NCBI GenBank assembly: GCA_963812915.1 | Contig: CAWEXB010000003.1 | Coordinates: 62,001-126,000, forward strand | Direction: 5' to 3' | Length of the DNA: 64,000 bases | Origin: JACVRW01 sp963812915 | GTDB taxonomy: Bacteria; Actinomycetota; Thermoleophilia; Solirubrobacterales; Thermoleophilaceae | In this document: piece by piece, positions 35,565 to 44,694 of the stretch | Layout: the number at the start of each line of letters is the position of its first letter | How positions within the stretch are numbered: position 1 is the first letter of the stretch | Translations under genes and position numbers: made by a program | Notes under the pieces: generated by a model | What the model saw: the letters and a program-made list of their open reading frames with translations, nothing else | The model's database searches: none | Told to the model about the DNA's origin: nothing

Positions 35565-36443
35565 ATGGACGTGTCGCGGCACGAGTCGGCGGAGCTGCGG
35601 TGGGAGATGGCCATCCGCGGCGCGCATCCCCGGTTGACCGGCTACGTGCGCGACTACACCGGGTACACCGAGACGAGCGCCGCCCCGCTGTGCCGCCGCG
35701 AGGTGCCGTCGTCGGACGTGACGCTGATCCTGAGCCCCTCGTCGGAGCTGGCACTGCCCGACACGAGCGGCAGGGGCCCACCCGCGCGACACACCTCCTT
35801 CGTCGCTGCCCTCCACGACCGCTACGCCCTCGTCGAGCACGGCGGCTTCCAGGAGGGTGTGGAGGTGCGCCTCACGCCGCTGGGGGCGCATGCCCTGTTC
35901 GGCGTGCCGATGCACGAGCTCACCAACCGGGTGATCGAGCTCGACGAGCTGTTGGGCAGGGAGGCGGACGAGCTGGTCGGAAGGCTGTGGGACCGCCCGG
36001 GGTGGGAGGCGCGCTTCGCGTTTCTCGACGCGGCCATCGCGGAGCGGGCGCAGCGGGCGCGCGAGCACTCGCCCGGAGTCGCCTGGGCCTGGCAGCGGCT
36101 GCGTGCGACGCAGGGTCGCGCCCGAGTCCGCGCGCTGGCGGAGGAGCTCGGCTGGAGCCATCGGCGGCTCATCGCTCGCTTCCGCGAGCAGGTGGGCCTG
36201 CCGCCCAAGATCATGGGAAGGATCCTGCGCTTCGATCGCGTCGCGCAGCTGCTGCTCGACGTCGAGGGGCCGCGCCTGGCCGAGGTCGCCTACGAGTGCG
36301 GCTACTACGACCAGGCCCACCTGAACCGGGACTTCCGCGACTTCGCCGGCACCACCCCGGGCGACTACCTCGCCCGGCGCCTGCCGCAGGGCGGCGGGGT
36401 GGCGGTCAATTTCTTACAAGACGAGGCCACGCCGCAGTCGTAG
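35565..36443 (+). CDS. AraC-family transcriptional regulator
   Basis: 292 residues. N-terminal ligand-binding region (about 1-170, VTLILSPSSELALPD ... LFGVPMHEL) and C-terminal double HTH (LAEELGWSHRRLIARFREQVG and LAEVAYECGYYDQAHLNRDF). The promoter of the following VOC gene overlaps this gene's stop codon. Probably regulates that neighbour. Confidence 0.9.
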   Translation: MDVSRHESAELRWEMAIRGAHPRLTGYVRDYTGYTETSAAPLCRREVPSSDVTLILSPSSELALPDTSGRGPPARHTSFVAALHDRYALVEHGGFQEGVEVRLTPLGAHALFGVPMHELTNRVIELDELLGREADELVGRLWDRPGWEARFAFLDAAIAERAQRAREHSPGVAWAWQRLRATQGRARVRALAEELGWSHRRLIARFREQVGLPPKIMGRILRFDRVAQLLLDVEGPRLAEVAYECGYYDQAHLNRDFRDFAGTTPGDYLARRLPQGGGVAVNFLQDEATPQS

Positions 36444-36446
36444 CCT
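36441..36446 (+). promoter_or_regulatory. Leaderless -10 box (TAGCCT) overlapping the AraC stop codon
   Basis: TAGCCT, six bases, then ATG 36453. The TAG is also the stop codon of the AraC-type gene, so the VOC gene has a promoter of its own inside the end of its neighbour. Confidence 0.5.
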
Positions 36447-36452
36447 GGGCGC

Positions 36453-36827
36453 ATGCAGAACATCTACCCAGTGCTCATCTACACAGACGCCCGCGCGGCG
36501 ATCGATTTCCTCGAAAAGGGGTTCGGGTTCGAGCGCCAGGCGGTGCACGACGGCGAGAACGGCGGCGTCGCGCACGCCGAGCTCCGGTTCGGCTCCGAGC
36601 TCATCATGCTCAGCTCGGCGAGCGAGGGCAGGGACCAGTTCAACCAGGCAGTGGGCCATTACTCGCTCTACCTGGTGGTCGACCACCCCGACGCGCATCA
36701 TGACCGCGCGAGACAAGCCGGCGCCGAGATCGTGCTCGGCCTGAAGGACGAGGACTACGGCTCACGCGGCTACACGGCCCGCGACCCCGAGGGCAACCTC
36801 TGGAGCTTCGGGACGTACCGTCCGTAG
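36453..36827 (+). CDS. VOC-family (glyoxalase/bleomycin resistance) protein
   Basis: 124 residues, a single VOC unit pair typical of the PhnB-like group: YPVLIYTDARAAIDFLEKGF at the start and RDPEGNLWSFGTY at the end. It could bind or detoxify a small molecule. Begins 9 bp after the AraC-type gene. Confidence 0.88.
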   Translation: MQNIYPVLIYTDARAAIDFLEKGFGFERQAVHDGENGGVAHAELRFGSELIMLSSASEGRDQFNQAVGHYSLYLVVDHPDAHHDRARQAGAEIVLGLKDEDYGSRGYTARDPEGNLWSFGTYRP

Positions 36828-36878
36828 GTCCCGACGTTCTAGCGCGACACCACGAAGCGCGCTACGGTCACTCCCCGA

Positions 36879-38438
36879 ATGGCCGGGCTCGACCGTGGCA
36901 CGCTGCTGGCCCTGGGTGCGATGGCGATGGCCGTGTTCGTCATCGCCAACGACTTCACGGCGATGAGCGTCGCCCTACCCAACATCGAGAACGACTTCAA
37001 CGTCGACGTCTCGAGCGTCCAGTGGGTGATCAACATCTACGCCCTGGTCTTCGGCGTCATGATCGTGACCGGTGGCCGGCTGGCGGACATGTTCGGCCGG
37101 CGTCGGCTCTTCTTCATCGGCGCCGCGATCTTCGCCGGCTTCTCGGTGCTTGGCGGAGCCGCCCAGAACGAGCTCTGGCTGATCGCCTGCCGGGGGCTCA
37201 TGGGCATCGGCGGGGCGATGATGTGGCCCGCGGTACTGGGGATGACGTTCGCCATCCTGCCGGAAGAGAAGGCGGGGCTGGCGGGCGGGCTGATCCTGGG
37301 CGCGGCGGGCTTCGGCAACGCGGCCGGCCCCCTGATCGGCGGCGCGCTCACCGAGGCGCTCAGCTGGCGCTGGATCCTGTTTCTGAACCTGCCGATCGCA
37401 GTAATCGCCTGCGCGGTGACGTGGCGCGCGGTGTCGGAATCTCGCGCGGACACCGGACGAGAACGCATCGACTACGTCGGAATCACCACGCTCGCCGTCG
37501 GGCTGATGGCGCTGCTGATCGCGCTCGACCAGGTCACGCTCTGGGGTTGGGGCGACCCGCGCATCCTGGGCCTGTTCGCGCTCTGCGTCGTCTCGCTCGG
37601 CGCCTTCGCGGTCGCGGAACGGCGGGCCGGCTCGAGCGCGCTCGTCCCCGCGGACGTGTTCCGCAACCCGGGCTTCCGCTCCGCGTGCATCGCGACTCTG
37701 CTCATGTCCGCGGTCTTCTTCGCCGTGATCCTCTTCCTGCCGCAGTTCTTCCAGAAGATCCTGGGGTACGGCCCACTCGAGTCGGGCGCCGCGCTGCTGC
37801 CGATGCTCGGCGTATTCGCGCTCGCGTCGTTCGCCACCGGCCCCCTCTACAACCGGCTCGGTGCGAAGACGGTCGTCTCCGCCGGCGCGGTGTGCCTCGT
37901 CGTCGGCACGTTCCTGCTCTCCCTGGCCGACCGCGACTCGGGCTGGGCCTCGCTGGTGCCGGGGATGGTGGTCACCGGCGCTGGGGTCGGGCTCTTCCTC
38001 TCCTCGATCACGACCGCCGCCGTCACCGCGCTCGACCCGTCCCGCTCGAGCCTCGCCGGCGGGATCGTCTACATGTTCCAGATCGCCGGCGGGTCGATCG
38101 GCCTGGGACTCACTACGGCGGTCTTCACCACCGCGTCCGAGGACGCGCTCCAGGCCGACCTGGCCGGCACCCGCCTATCGAGCCGAGAGGTCGATGCGCT
38201 CCACGGCGCGCTCGCAGGCACGGACTCGGCGAACTCGCTGCTGACTCGGTTTCCAGCCACGACGGCCGACCGATTGGTGGAGCTCCTGCGAGAAGCCTTC
38301 GCCGCCGGCATGCAGTGGGCCTTCCGGCTCGTTGCGCTGCTGGCCCTGGCCGGCCTGATCGTGTCGGTGCTCTTCGTGGGCGGCTCGCTACTGGGGGCGC
38401 GGCGCCGTCCCGCGGCGCAGCCGGAGGCGCCGGCCTAA
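36879..38438 (+). CDS. MFS exporter, DHA2 (EmrB/QacA) family
   Basis: 519 residues with about 14 hydrophobic segments. Motifs: DFTAMSVALPNIE in helix 1, the A motif GGRLADMFGRRR, motif C-like GAAGFGNAAGPLIGG, and a large periplasmic loop before the last helix. Proton-driven drug or metabolite export. Possibly connected with the AraC/VOC pair just upstream. The ATG at 36879 has no clear ribosome site. Confidence 0.9.
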   Translation: MAGLDRGTLLALGAMAMAVFVIANDFTAMSVALPNIENDFNVDVSSVQWVINIYALVFGVMIVTGGRLADMFGRRRLFFIGAAIFAGFSVLGGAAQNELWLIACRGLMGIGGAMMWPAVLGMTFAILPEEKAGLAGGLILGAAGFGNAAGPLIGGALTEALSWRWILFLNLPIAVIACAVTWRAVSESRADTGRERIDYVGITTLAVGLMALLIALDQVTLWGWGDPRILGLFALCVVSLGAFAVAERRAGSSALVPADVFRNPGFRSACIATLLMSAVFFAVILFLPQFFQKILGYGPLESGAALLPMLGVFALASFATGPLYNRLGAKTVVSAGAVCLVVGTFLLSLADRDSGWASLVPGMVVTGAGVGLFLSSITTAAVTALDPSRSSLAGGIVYMFQIAGGSIGLGLTTAVFTTASEDALQADLAGTRLSSREVDALHGALAGTDSANSLLTRFPATTADRLVELLREAFAAGMQWAFRLVALLALAGLIVSVLFVGGSLLGARRRPAAQPEAPA

Positions 38439-38465
38439 GTGAACCGCCGAGCAGGGTGCTCCGAC

Positions 38466-38509
38466 GCGTTCGACCTTCTGCTGGCATAAGCACACAAAAG
38501 GTCGAAGGC
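38466..38509. repeat. Interspersed palindromic repeat, copy 2
   Basis: Arms GCGTTCGACCTT (38466-38477) and AAGGTCGAAGGC (38498-38509), one mismatch, 20-base loop with an inner TGCT/AGCA pairing. The loop differs more from copies 1 and 3 than the arms do. Sits between the convergent MFS and xylB genes. Confidence 0.75.
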
Positions 38510-38556
38510 GTGAAGGTTCGCGGGACCGGCGACCGTCCTCGCCGAGCGGCCCCCCG

Positions 38557-39999
38557 CTACCCCTCGAGCAATCCGAGGGCGGCGTCGCGGGTCGCGCGGA
38601 TCCGGCTGAGCGTCTCGACGTCCCGCTCCCCCGGCGGCTCGACCGTGATTCCGCCACGCGTGCCCCAGCGGCGCGCCACCTCGTCGGGCGCCTCGCCCGA
38701 TAGGCAGGCCGTCGCTTGGGCGGCGGCGCCCAGGGCCACCAGCTCCTCGGCCTCGGGCACCTGCACCGGCCGGCCGGAGAGCCGGGCCACCACGCTCTGC
38801 CAGACCTTGCCCCGGGCGCCGCCGCCCACCAGCAGGAGCGGGGCGGCCGGGTCGAGCCCGGAGCCCTGCTCGGCGAGCAGGTCGAGGGCCTCGACGAGGG
38901 AAGCGGCCGCGCCCTCGTAGGCGGCGAGCAGGATCTCTTCGCGGGTCGTCGCGTGCCGCAGGCCGGCGATCATTCCGGCAGCGCGCGGAAGGTTCGGGGT
39001 CCGCTCGCCGTCGAGATAGGGAAGCACCACCGCGGTCGTCCGCTCGGCCGCCGCCTCGCGGTCCAGATCGAGCCAGTCGGCCACGCGGTCGACCGCGAGC
39101 GTGGCGTTGAGCGTCGCGGCCAGAGGCAGGAAGCGCCCGCTCGCGTCCGCGAACCCGGCCACCGTGCCGGTTGGGTCGACGGCGCGCTCCTCCATCACCG
39201 CGTATGCGGTTCCCGAGGTGCCGAGGCTCACCACGGGCTCGCCCGGCGCGGCTCCGAGCCCGAGGGCGGCGCCCATGTTGTCGCCCGTACCCGGGCCGAC
39301 CAGCATTCCCTCGCTCATTCCGAGCTCGCGCGCTACGGGCGCGGTGAGCTCGCCGGCGGGCTCGCGTGCGCCGAGCACGGCGGGCAGCAGCGCGGGGTCG
39401 AGATCGATCAGGTCGAGGACCTCGACGGCGTAGGCCTCGTCGCGGGTCGACCACCAGGCGGTACCGGAGGCGTCGCCGCGGTCCGTGGCGCCCCGGCCGC
39501 AGAGACGTTCGGTCACGAAGTCGTGAGGTAGACGCACCGCGCGGGTGGCGGCCGCCGACGTCGGCTCGTGCCGGCGCAGCCAGGCCCATCGAGTCGCCGT
39601 GAAGGAGGGCACCGGCACCAGCCCGATGCGCTCGGCCCACGCCTCGCCGCCGCCGAGCGCGTTCGTCAGCTCCTGCGCCTCGGTCGCCGAGCGAGTGTCG
39701 TTCCAGAGGATCGCGGGTCGCACCGGGCGGCGGTCGTCGTCGAGCGCCACGAGCCCGTGCTGCTGGCCGGCCACCGAGATCGCGGACACGTCCCCGGCGC
39801 GGGCGGTCTGATCGAGCGCAGTGTGCAGCGCGCGCCACCAGATCTCCGGATCGGTCTCGCGCGCGCCGTCGGAGCCGGTGACCTCGTGCGGCGCGCGCCC
39901 CAACGCCACCACGCGGCCGTCCTCCGGATCCACGACCACCACCTTGGTGGCCTGCGTGGACGTGTCCACCCCCGCGACCAGGTTGATTGGCCCGGACAC
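38557..39999 (-). CDS. xylB: Xylulokinase
   Basis: Phosphorylates D-xylulose to xylulose 5-phosphate. 480 residues of the FGGY family: AGVDTSTQATKVVVVD at the N-terminus, VAGQQHGLV, ILWNDTR, GPGTGDNMGAAL and the ATP-site motif LVGGGARG with VPEAEELVALGAAAQA. GTG 39999 is taken because it starts the conserved N-terminus and TAGAGT lies seven bases upstream. Divergent from xylA with just 18 bp between the two start codons. Confidence 0.92.
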   Translation of the reverse strand: MSGPINLVAGVDTSTQATKVVVVDPEDGRVVALGRAPHEVTGSDGARETDPEIWWRALHTALDQTARAGDVSAISVAGQQHGLVALDDDRRPVRPAILWNDTRSATEAQELTNALGGGEAWAERIGLVPVPSFTATRWAWLRRHEPTSAAATRAVRLPHDFVTERLCGRGATDRGDASGTAWWSTRDEAYAVEVLDLIDLDPALLPAVLGAREPAGELTAPVARELGMSEGMLVGPGTGDNMGAALGLGAAPGEPVVSLGTSGTAYAVMEERAVDPTGTVAGFADASGRFLPLAATLNATLAVDRVADWLDLDREAAAERTTAVVLPYLDGERTPNLPRAAGMIAGLRHATTREEILLAAYEGAAASLVEALDLLAEQGSGLDPAAPLLLVGGGARGKVWQSVVARLSGRPVQVPEAEELVALGAAAQATACLSGEAPDEVARRWGTRGGITVEPPGERDVETLSRIRATRDAALGLLEG

Positions 40000-40017
40000 C
40001 CAACTTACTCTAGGCCG
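40000..40017. promoter_or_regulatory. Bidirectional leaderless promoter core between xylB and xylA
   Basis: The whole intergenic space is 18 bp. On the plus strand TACTCT (40006-40011) is six bases before xylA ATG; on the minus strand TAGAGT (40012-40007) is seven bases before xylB GTG. The two -10 hexamers overlap by five bases, and each -35 region must lie inside the opposite gene. Transcription from the two strands would be mutually exclusive at any moment. Confidence 0.55.
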
Positions 40018-41208
40018 ATGGCTACCGAGGCCGCAACCACAGAGGAATCCGCGCTCGTCCCGCGGTCGGAGCACCGCTTCACCTTCGGGCTCTGGACCGT
40101 CGGCCACAAGGGCCACGACCCCTTCGGCGAACCCACCCGACCCGGTCTCGCGCCGGAGGAGACGGTCCGGCGGCTGGCGGACCTGGGCGCCCACGGCGTC
40201 TGCTTCCACGACAACGACCTCGTTCCGATCGAGGCAAGCGAGAACGAGGCCCGCGAGATCAAGGAGCGCTTCCGGCGCGCGCTCGACGAGACGGGCATGC
40301 GGGTCACGATGGCAACCACCAACCTGTTCTTCCACCCGGTCTTCAAGGACGGCGCATTCACCGCGAACGACCGCCGGGTGCGCCGCTTCGCGGTCCAGAA
40401 GACGCTCCGGGCAATCGAGCTCGGCATGGAGCTGGGCGCGCCGACCTTCGTGTTCTGGGGCGGGCGCGAAGGGGTGGAGGCGGACGCGGCCAAGCCGGCG
40501 CGCGACGCGCTCGAGCGATACCGCGAGGCCATCGACTTCCTATGTGGGTACGTGCTCGACCGTGGCTACGAGATGCGCTTCGCGATCGAGCCGAAGCCGA
40601 ACGAGCCGCGCGGCGACATCTTTCTGCCGACGGTCGGCCACGCGCTCGCCTTCATCGAGCGACTCGAGCATTCGGAGATGGTCGGCGTGAACCCGGAGGT
40701 TGCGCACGAGACCATGGCCGGGCTCAGCTTCCAGCACGCCGTGGCGCAGGCGCTCTGGGCCGGCAAGCTCTTTCACATCGACCTGAACGCGCAGCGGATC
40801 GGGCGCTACGACCAGGACTTCCGCTTCGGCGCAGTGGGCCTCAAGGACGCCTTCTTCGTGGTCAAGCTGCTCGAGGATGCCGGCTATGAAGGGCCCCGCC
40901 ACTTCGACGCCCGCCCGCTCCGCATGGAGAACGAGGACGGGATCTGGGACTTCGCTGCCGGCTGCATGCGGACCTATCTCGCGCTGGCGGAGAAGGCCAG
41001 GCGGTTCGACGCCGACGCGGAGATCCGGGCCGCGCTCGCCGCGGCGAAGGTGCCGGAGCTCGCCCAGCCGACGGTCGGCGGTTACTCGCGCGAGGCGGTG
41101 GACGAGCTGCTGGCGGAGCAGCACGATCTCGCCCTGCTCGGTGCGCGCGCATGCAACAACGAGCGGCTCGACCAGCTGGTGATCGACCTGCTGCTGGGAC
41201 TGCGGTGA
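40018..41208 (+). CDS. xylA: Xylose isomerase
   Basis: Converts D-xylose to D-xylulose. 396 residues, matching the shorter actinobacterial class. Active-site residues are visible: His/Asp in VCFHDNDLVP, TTNLFFHPVFKDGAFT, Glu and Lys in AIEPKPNEPRGD, NPEVAHETMAGL, and the metal site DLNAQRIGRYDQDFRFG. ATG 40018 is supported by the TACTCT box. No xylose transporter or XylR-type repressor is in the window. Confidence 0.96.
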   Translation: MATEAATTEESALVPRSEHRFTFGLWTVGHKGHDPFGEPTRPGLAPEETVRRLADLGAHGVCFHDNDLVPIEASENEAREIKERFRRALDETGMRVTMATTNLFFHPVFKDGAFTANDRRVRRFAVQKTLRAIELGMELGAPTFVFWGGREGVEADAAKPARDALERYREAIDFLCGYVLDRGYEMRFAIEPKPNEPRGDIFLPTVGHALAFIERLEHSEMVGVNPEVAHETMAGLSFQHAVAQALWAGKLFHIDLNAQRIGRYDQDFRFGAVGLKDAFFVVKLLEDAGYEGPRHFDARPLRMENEDGIWDFAAGCMRTYLALAEKARRFDADAEIRAALAAAKVPELAQPTVGGYSREAVDELLAEQHDLALLGARACNNERLDQLVIDLLLGLR

Positions 41209-41247
41209 GGCCCGCCGATTCGGGGGGCCTACGTAGTATCGGTGCAC

Positions 41248-42051
41248 ATGCCGCGATTGCGCCGGCCGGACGGAGTCGAGATCGAGTGGCGACTGCAGGG
41301 CACAGAAGGCCCCCTCGTCGCGATTGCCCTCATGGCACTCCAACCGCCGGCGGTCTGCTCCCGGCTTGCCGAGGAGCTCGCGCGAGACCACCGGTTGTTG
41401 ACCTACGACCTTCGCGGCACCGGCCGGTCGAGCCGCAGCGGACCGTACGACCTTGAGACGGACGCGGCGGACCTCGCCGCCGTCGTCGACGAGGCGGGTG
41501 GGGGCGCCCTCGTGATCGCGCTCGGCGACGGCGCCCGTCGAGCAGTGCGGGCGGCGGCGGCCGGCCCCCATCTCATCCACACGGTCGCCATCTCCGGCGA
41601 GCTGCCGCTCGGGCGGATCGGCACCTCCTCGCGCAGCGAGGCGCTCGCCGGCTCGCCGGCCGTCCTCGAGGCGTTGCTGGAACTGCTGGAGATCGACTAC
41701 CGCACCGGCCTACGGACCATGTTCAGCTCGAGCGGCGACAGCGAATGGCACACCACTGCGCTCCGTGACCGGCTGGACGCGACCGCGGCGCACTGCCCGC
41801 CGGAGTCAGGCGTCCCGCGCATGCGGGCGTGGGTCCGCGACGACTCGAGCGAGTACGGTCGCGCGCTGGGCGATCGCCTCTGGTATCTGCACTATCCCGG
41901 CAACGCCTGGTTCAAGGGTTCGCTCGAGGCGATCCGACGCGACCTGCCCGACGCGCGCTTCGAGGCGGTCGCGGACGGCGTGATCAGTCGCCCCGAGGAG
42001 AACGCGTTCGCGATCCGCAGCATCCTCGCGGAACCTCGCGCGGCGGCGTGA
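41248..42051 (+). CDS. Alpha/beta-hydrolase-fold protein with degenerate nucleophile elbow
   Basis: 267 residues. The fold is clear from LTYDLRGTGRSSRSGPYDLE and the layout that follows, but the position of the usual G-x-S-x-G elbow reads IALGDGARR, so the nucleophilic Ser is missing. TAGTAT stands eight bases before ATG 41248. It may be a non-catalytic or differently catalysing member. Located 39 bp after xylA but probably with its own promoter. Confidence 0.72.
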   Translation: MPRLRRPDGVEIEWRLQGTEGPLVAIALMALQPPAVCSRLAEELARDHRLLTYDLRGTGRSSRSGPYDLETDAADLAAVVDEAGGGALVIALGDGARRAVRAAAAGPHLIHTVAISGELPLGRIGTSSRSEALAGSPAVLEALLELLEIDYRTGLRTMFSSSGDSEWHTTALRDRLDATAAHCPPESGVPRMRAWVRDDSSEYGRALGDRLWYLHYPGNAWFKGSLEAIRRDLPDARFEAVADGVISRPEENAFAIRSILAEPRAAA

Positions 42052-42073
42052 GGGCGAGGGTGCGCGACCACTA

Positions 42074-42535
42074 GTGGCGAAGCGCAGCGCGGGCATCCTC
42101 CTCTACCGGCTCAGGGGCGGCGGCCCGGAGGTCCTTCTTGTGCATCCGGGCGGTCCCTTCTGGGCTCGCAGGGACGCCGGCGTCTGGTCGATCCCGAAGG
42201 GCGAGTACGAGGACGGCGACGATCCGCTCGCCTGCGCGCTGCGCGAGTTCGAGGAGGAGACGGGCTCGACCCTGCCGCCGGGTGAGCTGGTCGAGCTCGA
42301 CGACGTGAAGCAGAAGGGCGGCAAGGTCGTGACCGCCTGGGCGGCCGAGGGCGACCTCGACGCCGACGCCGTGCGCAGCAACTCCTTCACGATGGAGTGG
42401 CCGCCGCGCTCCGGCCGCACCGCGGAGTTCCCCGAGGTCGACCGCGCCGGCTGGTTCGGCATCGACGAGGCGCGCGAGAAGCTGAATCCGGCTCAGGCGG
42501 AGTTTCTCGACCGTCTGGAAGAGCGGCTTCCTTGA
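42074..42535 (+). CDS. Nudix hydrolase
   Basis: 153 residues. Complete Nudix box GEYEDGDDPLACALREFEEE followed by TG (about residues 37-59), within the pattern seen for predicted NTP pyrophosphatases or diadenosine polyphosphate hydrolases of this small size. GTG start 42074. Substrate not predictable. Confidence 0.9.
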   Translation: MAKRSAGILLYRLRGGGPEVLLVHPGGPFWARRDAGVWSIPKGEYEDGDDPLACALREFEEETGSTLPPGELVELDDVKQKGGKVVTAWAAEGDLDADAVRSNSFTMEWPPRSGRTAEFPEVDRAGWFGIDEAREKLNPAQAEFLDRLEERLP

Positions 42536-42644
42536 AGGGTTGTCAGTCTCCGTGCCGGCCGCTTCTACGACGCCATCCCGCAGACGGCCGTCCCGTCCTC
42601 GCTGGCTCCGTTGCCCTGGTCGTCCTGCGCGAAGAAGGCGAGCG

Positions 42645-43763
42645 TCAGCCGTGAGCGGTGCGCGGGAGATGCGGCGCGAGCCGCCAGCACAGCTCGGCGA
42701 TGGCGAGGCCGAGCGCGATCCCGAGAGCGCTCCAGCCGACGCGCTCGAGCGCGACCGCCACACCTTGGTAGTCGGCCGCGCTGACCGTGAGCAGCGCCGT
42801 CGGTGTGAGCAGCACGACGAGCCAGAAGTAACCACGCGCGAAGAGCGCGAAGAGCCCAAACGCGGCGAGGCCTTGACCGGCGATCATCAGCCACTCCTCG
42901 CCGCTCGCGATCGTCAGCAGGGCGATCAGCGCCGCACCGACGAGCGTGCCGGCCGCACGTTGCACCGCCCGCACGTCACTGGCGTGCTCCTCCGGCTGCA
43001 GCACCGCCAGAACGCTCAGCGGGACCCAGTAACCGTGCTCCAGATCGAGCAGCCGGTATAGCAGCGTCGTCGAAGCCACGATCGACGCGAGCCGGAGGGC
43101 GTGCGCGCGGAGCAGCGCGTCGCCGGCGACCGCGCGGCGAAGCTGTCGGGCCCCGAGCACGAGCAGCTTTCCAAGCGGCGTCGCACCCGGTTTCGGCGGC
43201 GGAGCGTCGCGGGCGTACGCGGCGACCATGAGGACGACGCCGCCGAGCGATCCCAGCCCAAACCACAGCACGCGCTCGCCGACATCGAGCGATCCCGCCG
43301 AAATGCCGTTCGTGATCACGAAGATCGCGCCGATGACGAATCCGGTCAGCCCACCGTTCGGACCGAACGTGCGCAGGAACGCGGCGAGCCCGATGATCCC
43401 GAACGCAGCGGCCATCGACGCCGCCACGCTGTCCTGGACGGCCGTCGCGACCGCGACCGCCAGGCAGCAAGCTAGCGCGGCCCCGGCGCCCCATCCCGCC
43501 CGTTCGCGCAGGACGCCGCGAGGAACCCCGAGGGCGGCGTTCAGACCTCCGAAGCACGCGATCACACCGATCTCCTCCTCGCCGATCGCGACCCCGAGCG
43601 CGAGCGGCATACAGCTCGCGACCGCACCAGCCAGGCCGGCGGGAACGTCAATGCCGCGCCGCTCGACGCGGAACGCCTCTCGCCAAACCCCGCCCGCCGG
43701 CGCGTCTTCGGCTCGTGCCGTCCCCGTCGTGCCTGGTCCGGCCGGAGGCAGCGCCTGAGTCAT
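42645..43763 (-). CDS. FUSC-family membrane protein (fusaric-acid-resistance-like)
   Basis: 372 residues with about ten hydrophobic segments in two blocks (about 35-175 and 245-360) and a cytoplasmic stretch containing PPPKPGATPLGKLLVLGARQ. The second block begins with YWVPLSVLAVLQPEE, characteristic of FUSC/YccS aromatic-acid efflux relatives. ATG 43763 chosen; an in-frame TTG at 43799 is less likely. Confidence 0.82.
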   Translation of the reverse strand: MTQALPPAGPGTTGTARAEDAPAGGVWREAFRVERRGIDVPAGLAGAVASCMPLALGVAIGEEEIGVIACFGGLNAALGVPRGVLRERAGWGAGAALACCLAVAVATAVQDSVAASMAAAFGIIGLAAFLRTFGPNGGLTGFVIGAIFVITNGISAGSLDVGERVLWFGLGSLGGVVLMVAAYARDAPPPKPGATPLGKLLVLGARQLRRAVAGDALLRAHALRLASIVASTTLLYRLLDLEHGYWVPLSVLAVLQPEEHASDVRAVQRAAGTLVGAALIALLTIASGEEWLMIAGQGLAAFGLFALFARGYFWLVVLLTPTALLTVSAADYQGVAVALERVGWSALGIALGLAIAELCWRLAPHLPRTAHG

Positions 43764-43922
43764 AGGCGAGGGGTCCGGTGCACCGATTGCACCAGCCAAC
43801 TATCGCCGCTGCCAAACGTGTTGCCAAGCCGCGGGGCCCGCGGGGCGCACTCCGTCGTGTGAGTCACGCACGCCCTGAGCGGCATACGCTGGCGCCGTAA
43901 CCGGTCGACCGGAGGAGACACC

Positions 43923-44627
43923 ATGGAACTGGAGGGCAAGGTCGCGCTCGTCACCGGGGCCAGCGGCGGCATCGGCGCGGCGGTGGCCAGAAGGCTGCAC
44001 GCAGCCGGCGCGTCCCTCGGCCTGCTGTCGCGGAGCGGGGACGACCTCGGGCTCGAACGTGCGCTGGGGCTCGTCTGCGACGTCCGCGACCGCACGGCGG
44101 TCGGCGTCGCCGCGGACGAAGTCGTCGAGCGCTTTGGGCGCCTCGACGTCGTCGTCGCCAACGCGGGCGTCGGCGCCTATGGACCGTTCGTCGAGCTCGA
44201 CCCGGAGCGGCTCGAGGCCATGATCGACGTGAACCTCAAGGGCACGCTCTACACCGCGGCCGCTACGGTGCCCCACCTGATCGCTGCGGGCGAAGGGGAC
44301 TTCGTCTCGCTCGCAAGCGTGGCCGGCCTCCGCGCCTTCCCCGGCGAGGCGGTCTACAACGCTTCGAAGTTCGGCCAGGTTGGGTTTACTCGCGCCCTCG
44401 ACCACGAGCTGCGGGAGCGGGGCGTGCGGGCGACCTGCATCTGTCCGGGCGGCGTGAAGACCGGCTTCGCGATCGGGACCGGCCGGGACGAGCGCGATCC
44501 CGAGCTCGAAGACATGCTGACCGCGGACGAGGTCGCCGACGTCGTGCTGTTCACGCTGACGCGCCCCAGGCGGATGCGGATCCTGACCACCAGCTTCCGA
44601 CCAATGAGCGAAGCGTCCTGGGGCTGA
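43923..44627 (+). CDS. Short-chain dehydrogenase/reductase
   Basis: 234 residues. TGASGGIG cofactor loop, NAGVG, Ser in SLASVAG and YNASK active site, then CPGGVKTGF. GGAGGAGA (43911-43918) precedes the ATG; TACGCT upstream may be the -10. Similar to the YdfG/SDR group acting on small hydroxy compounds; substrate unknown. Confidence 0.9.
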   Translation: MELEGKVALVTGASGGIGAAVARRLHAAGASLGLLSRSGDDLGLERALGLVCDVRDRTAVGVAADEVVERFGRLDVVVANAGVGAYGPFVELDPERLEAMIDVNLKGTLYTAAATVPHLIAAGEGDFVSLASVAGLRAFPGEAVYNASKFGQVGFTRALDHELRERGVRATCICPGGVKTGFAIGTGRDERDPELEDMLTADEVADVVLFTLTRPRRMRILTTSFRPMSEASWG

Positions 44628-44682
44628 CCGTCCAGCAAACAGCCGCGCCCTGACGACGATCGCTCCCAGACGGACGGAAACC

Positions 44683-44688
44683 TATGCT
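44683..44688 (+). promoter_or_regulatory. Leaderless -10 box (TATGCT) of the P1 peptidase gene
   Basis: TATGCT, six bases, then GTG 44695. It is the closest match to the TATAAT consensus among the leaderless boxes in this window. Confidence 0.5.
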
Positions 44689-44694
44689 CCCGTC

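Noticed and set aside
42536..42894. Minus-strand frame ending LAFFAQDDQGNGASEDGTAVCGMAS
   Set aside because: The end looks protein-like, but most of the frame lies antisense-parallel within the FUSC gene in a different frame and no start or family was found.
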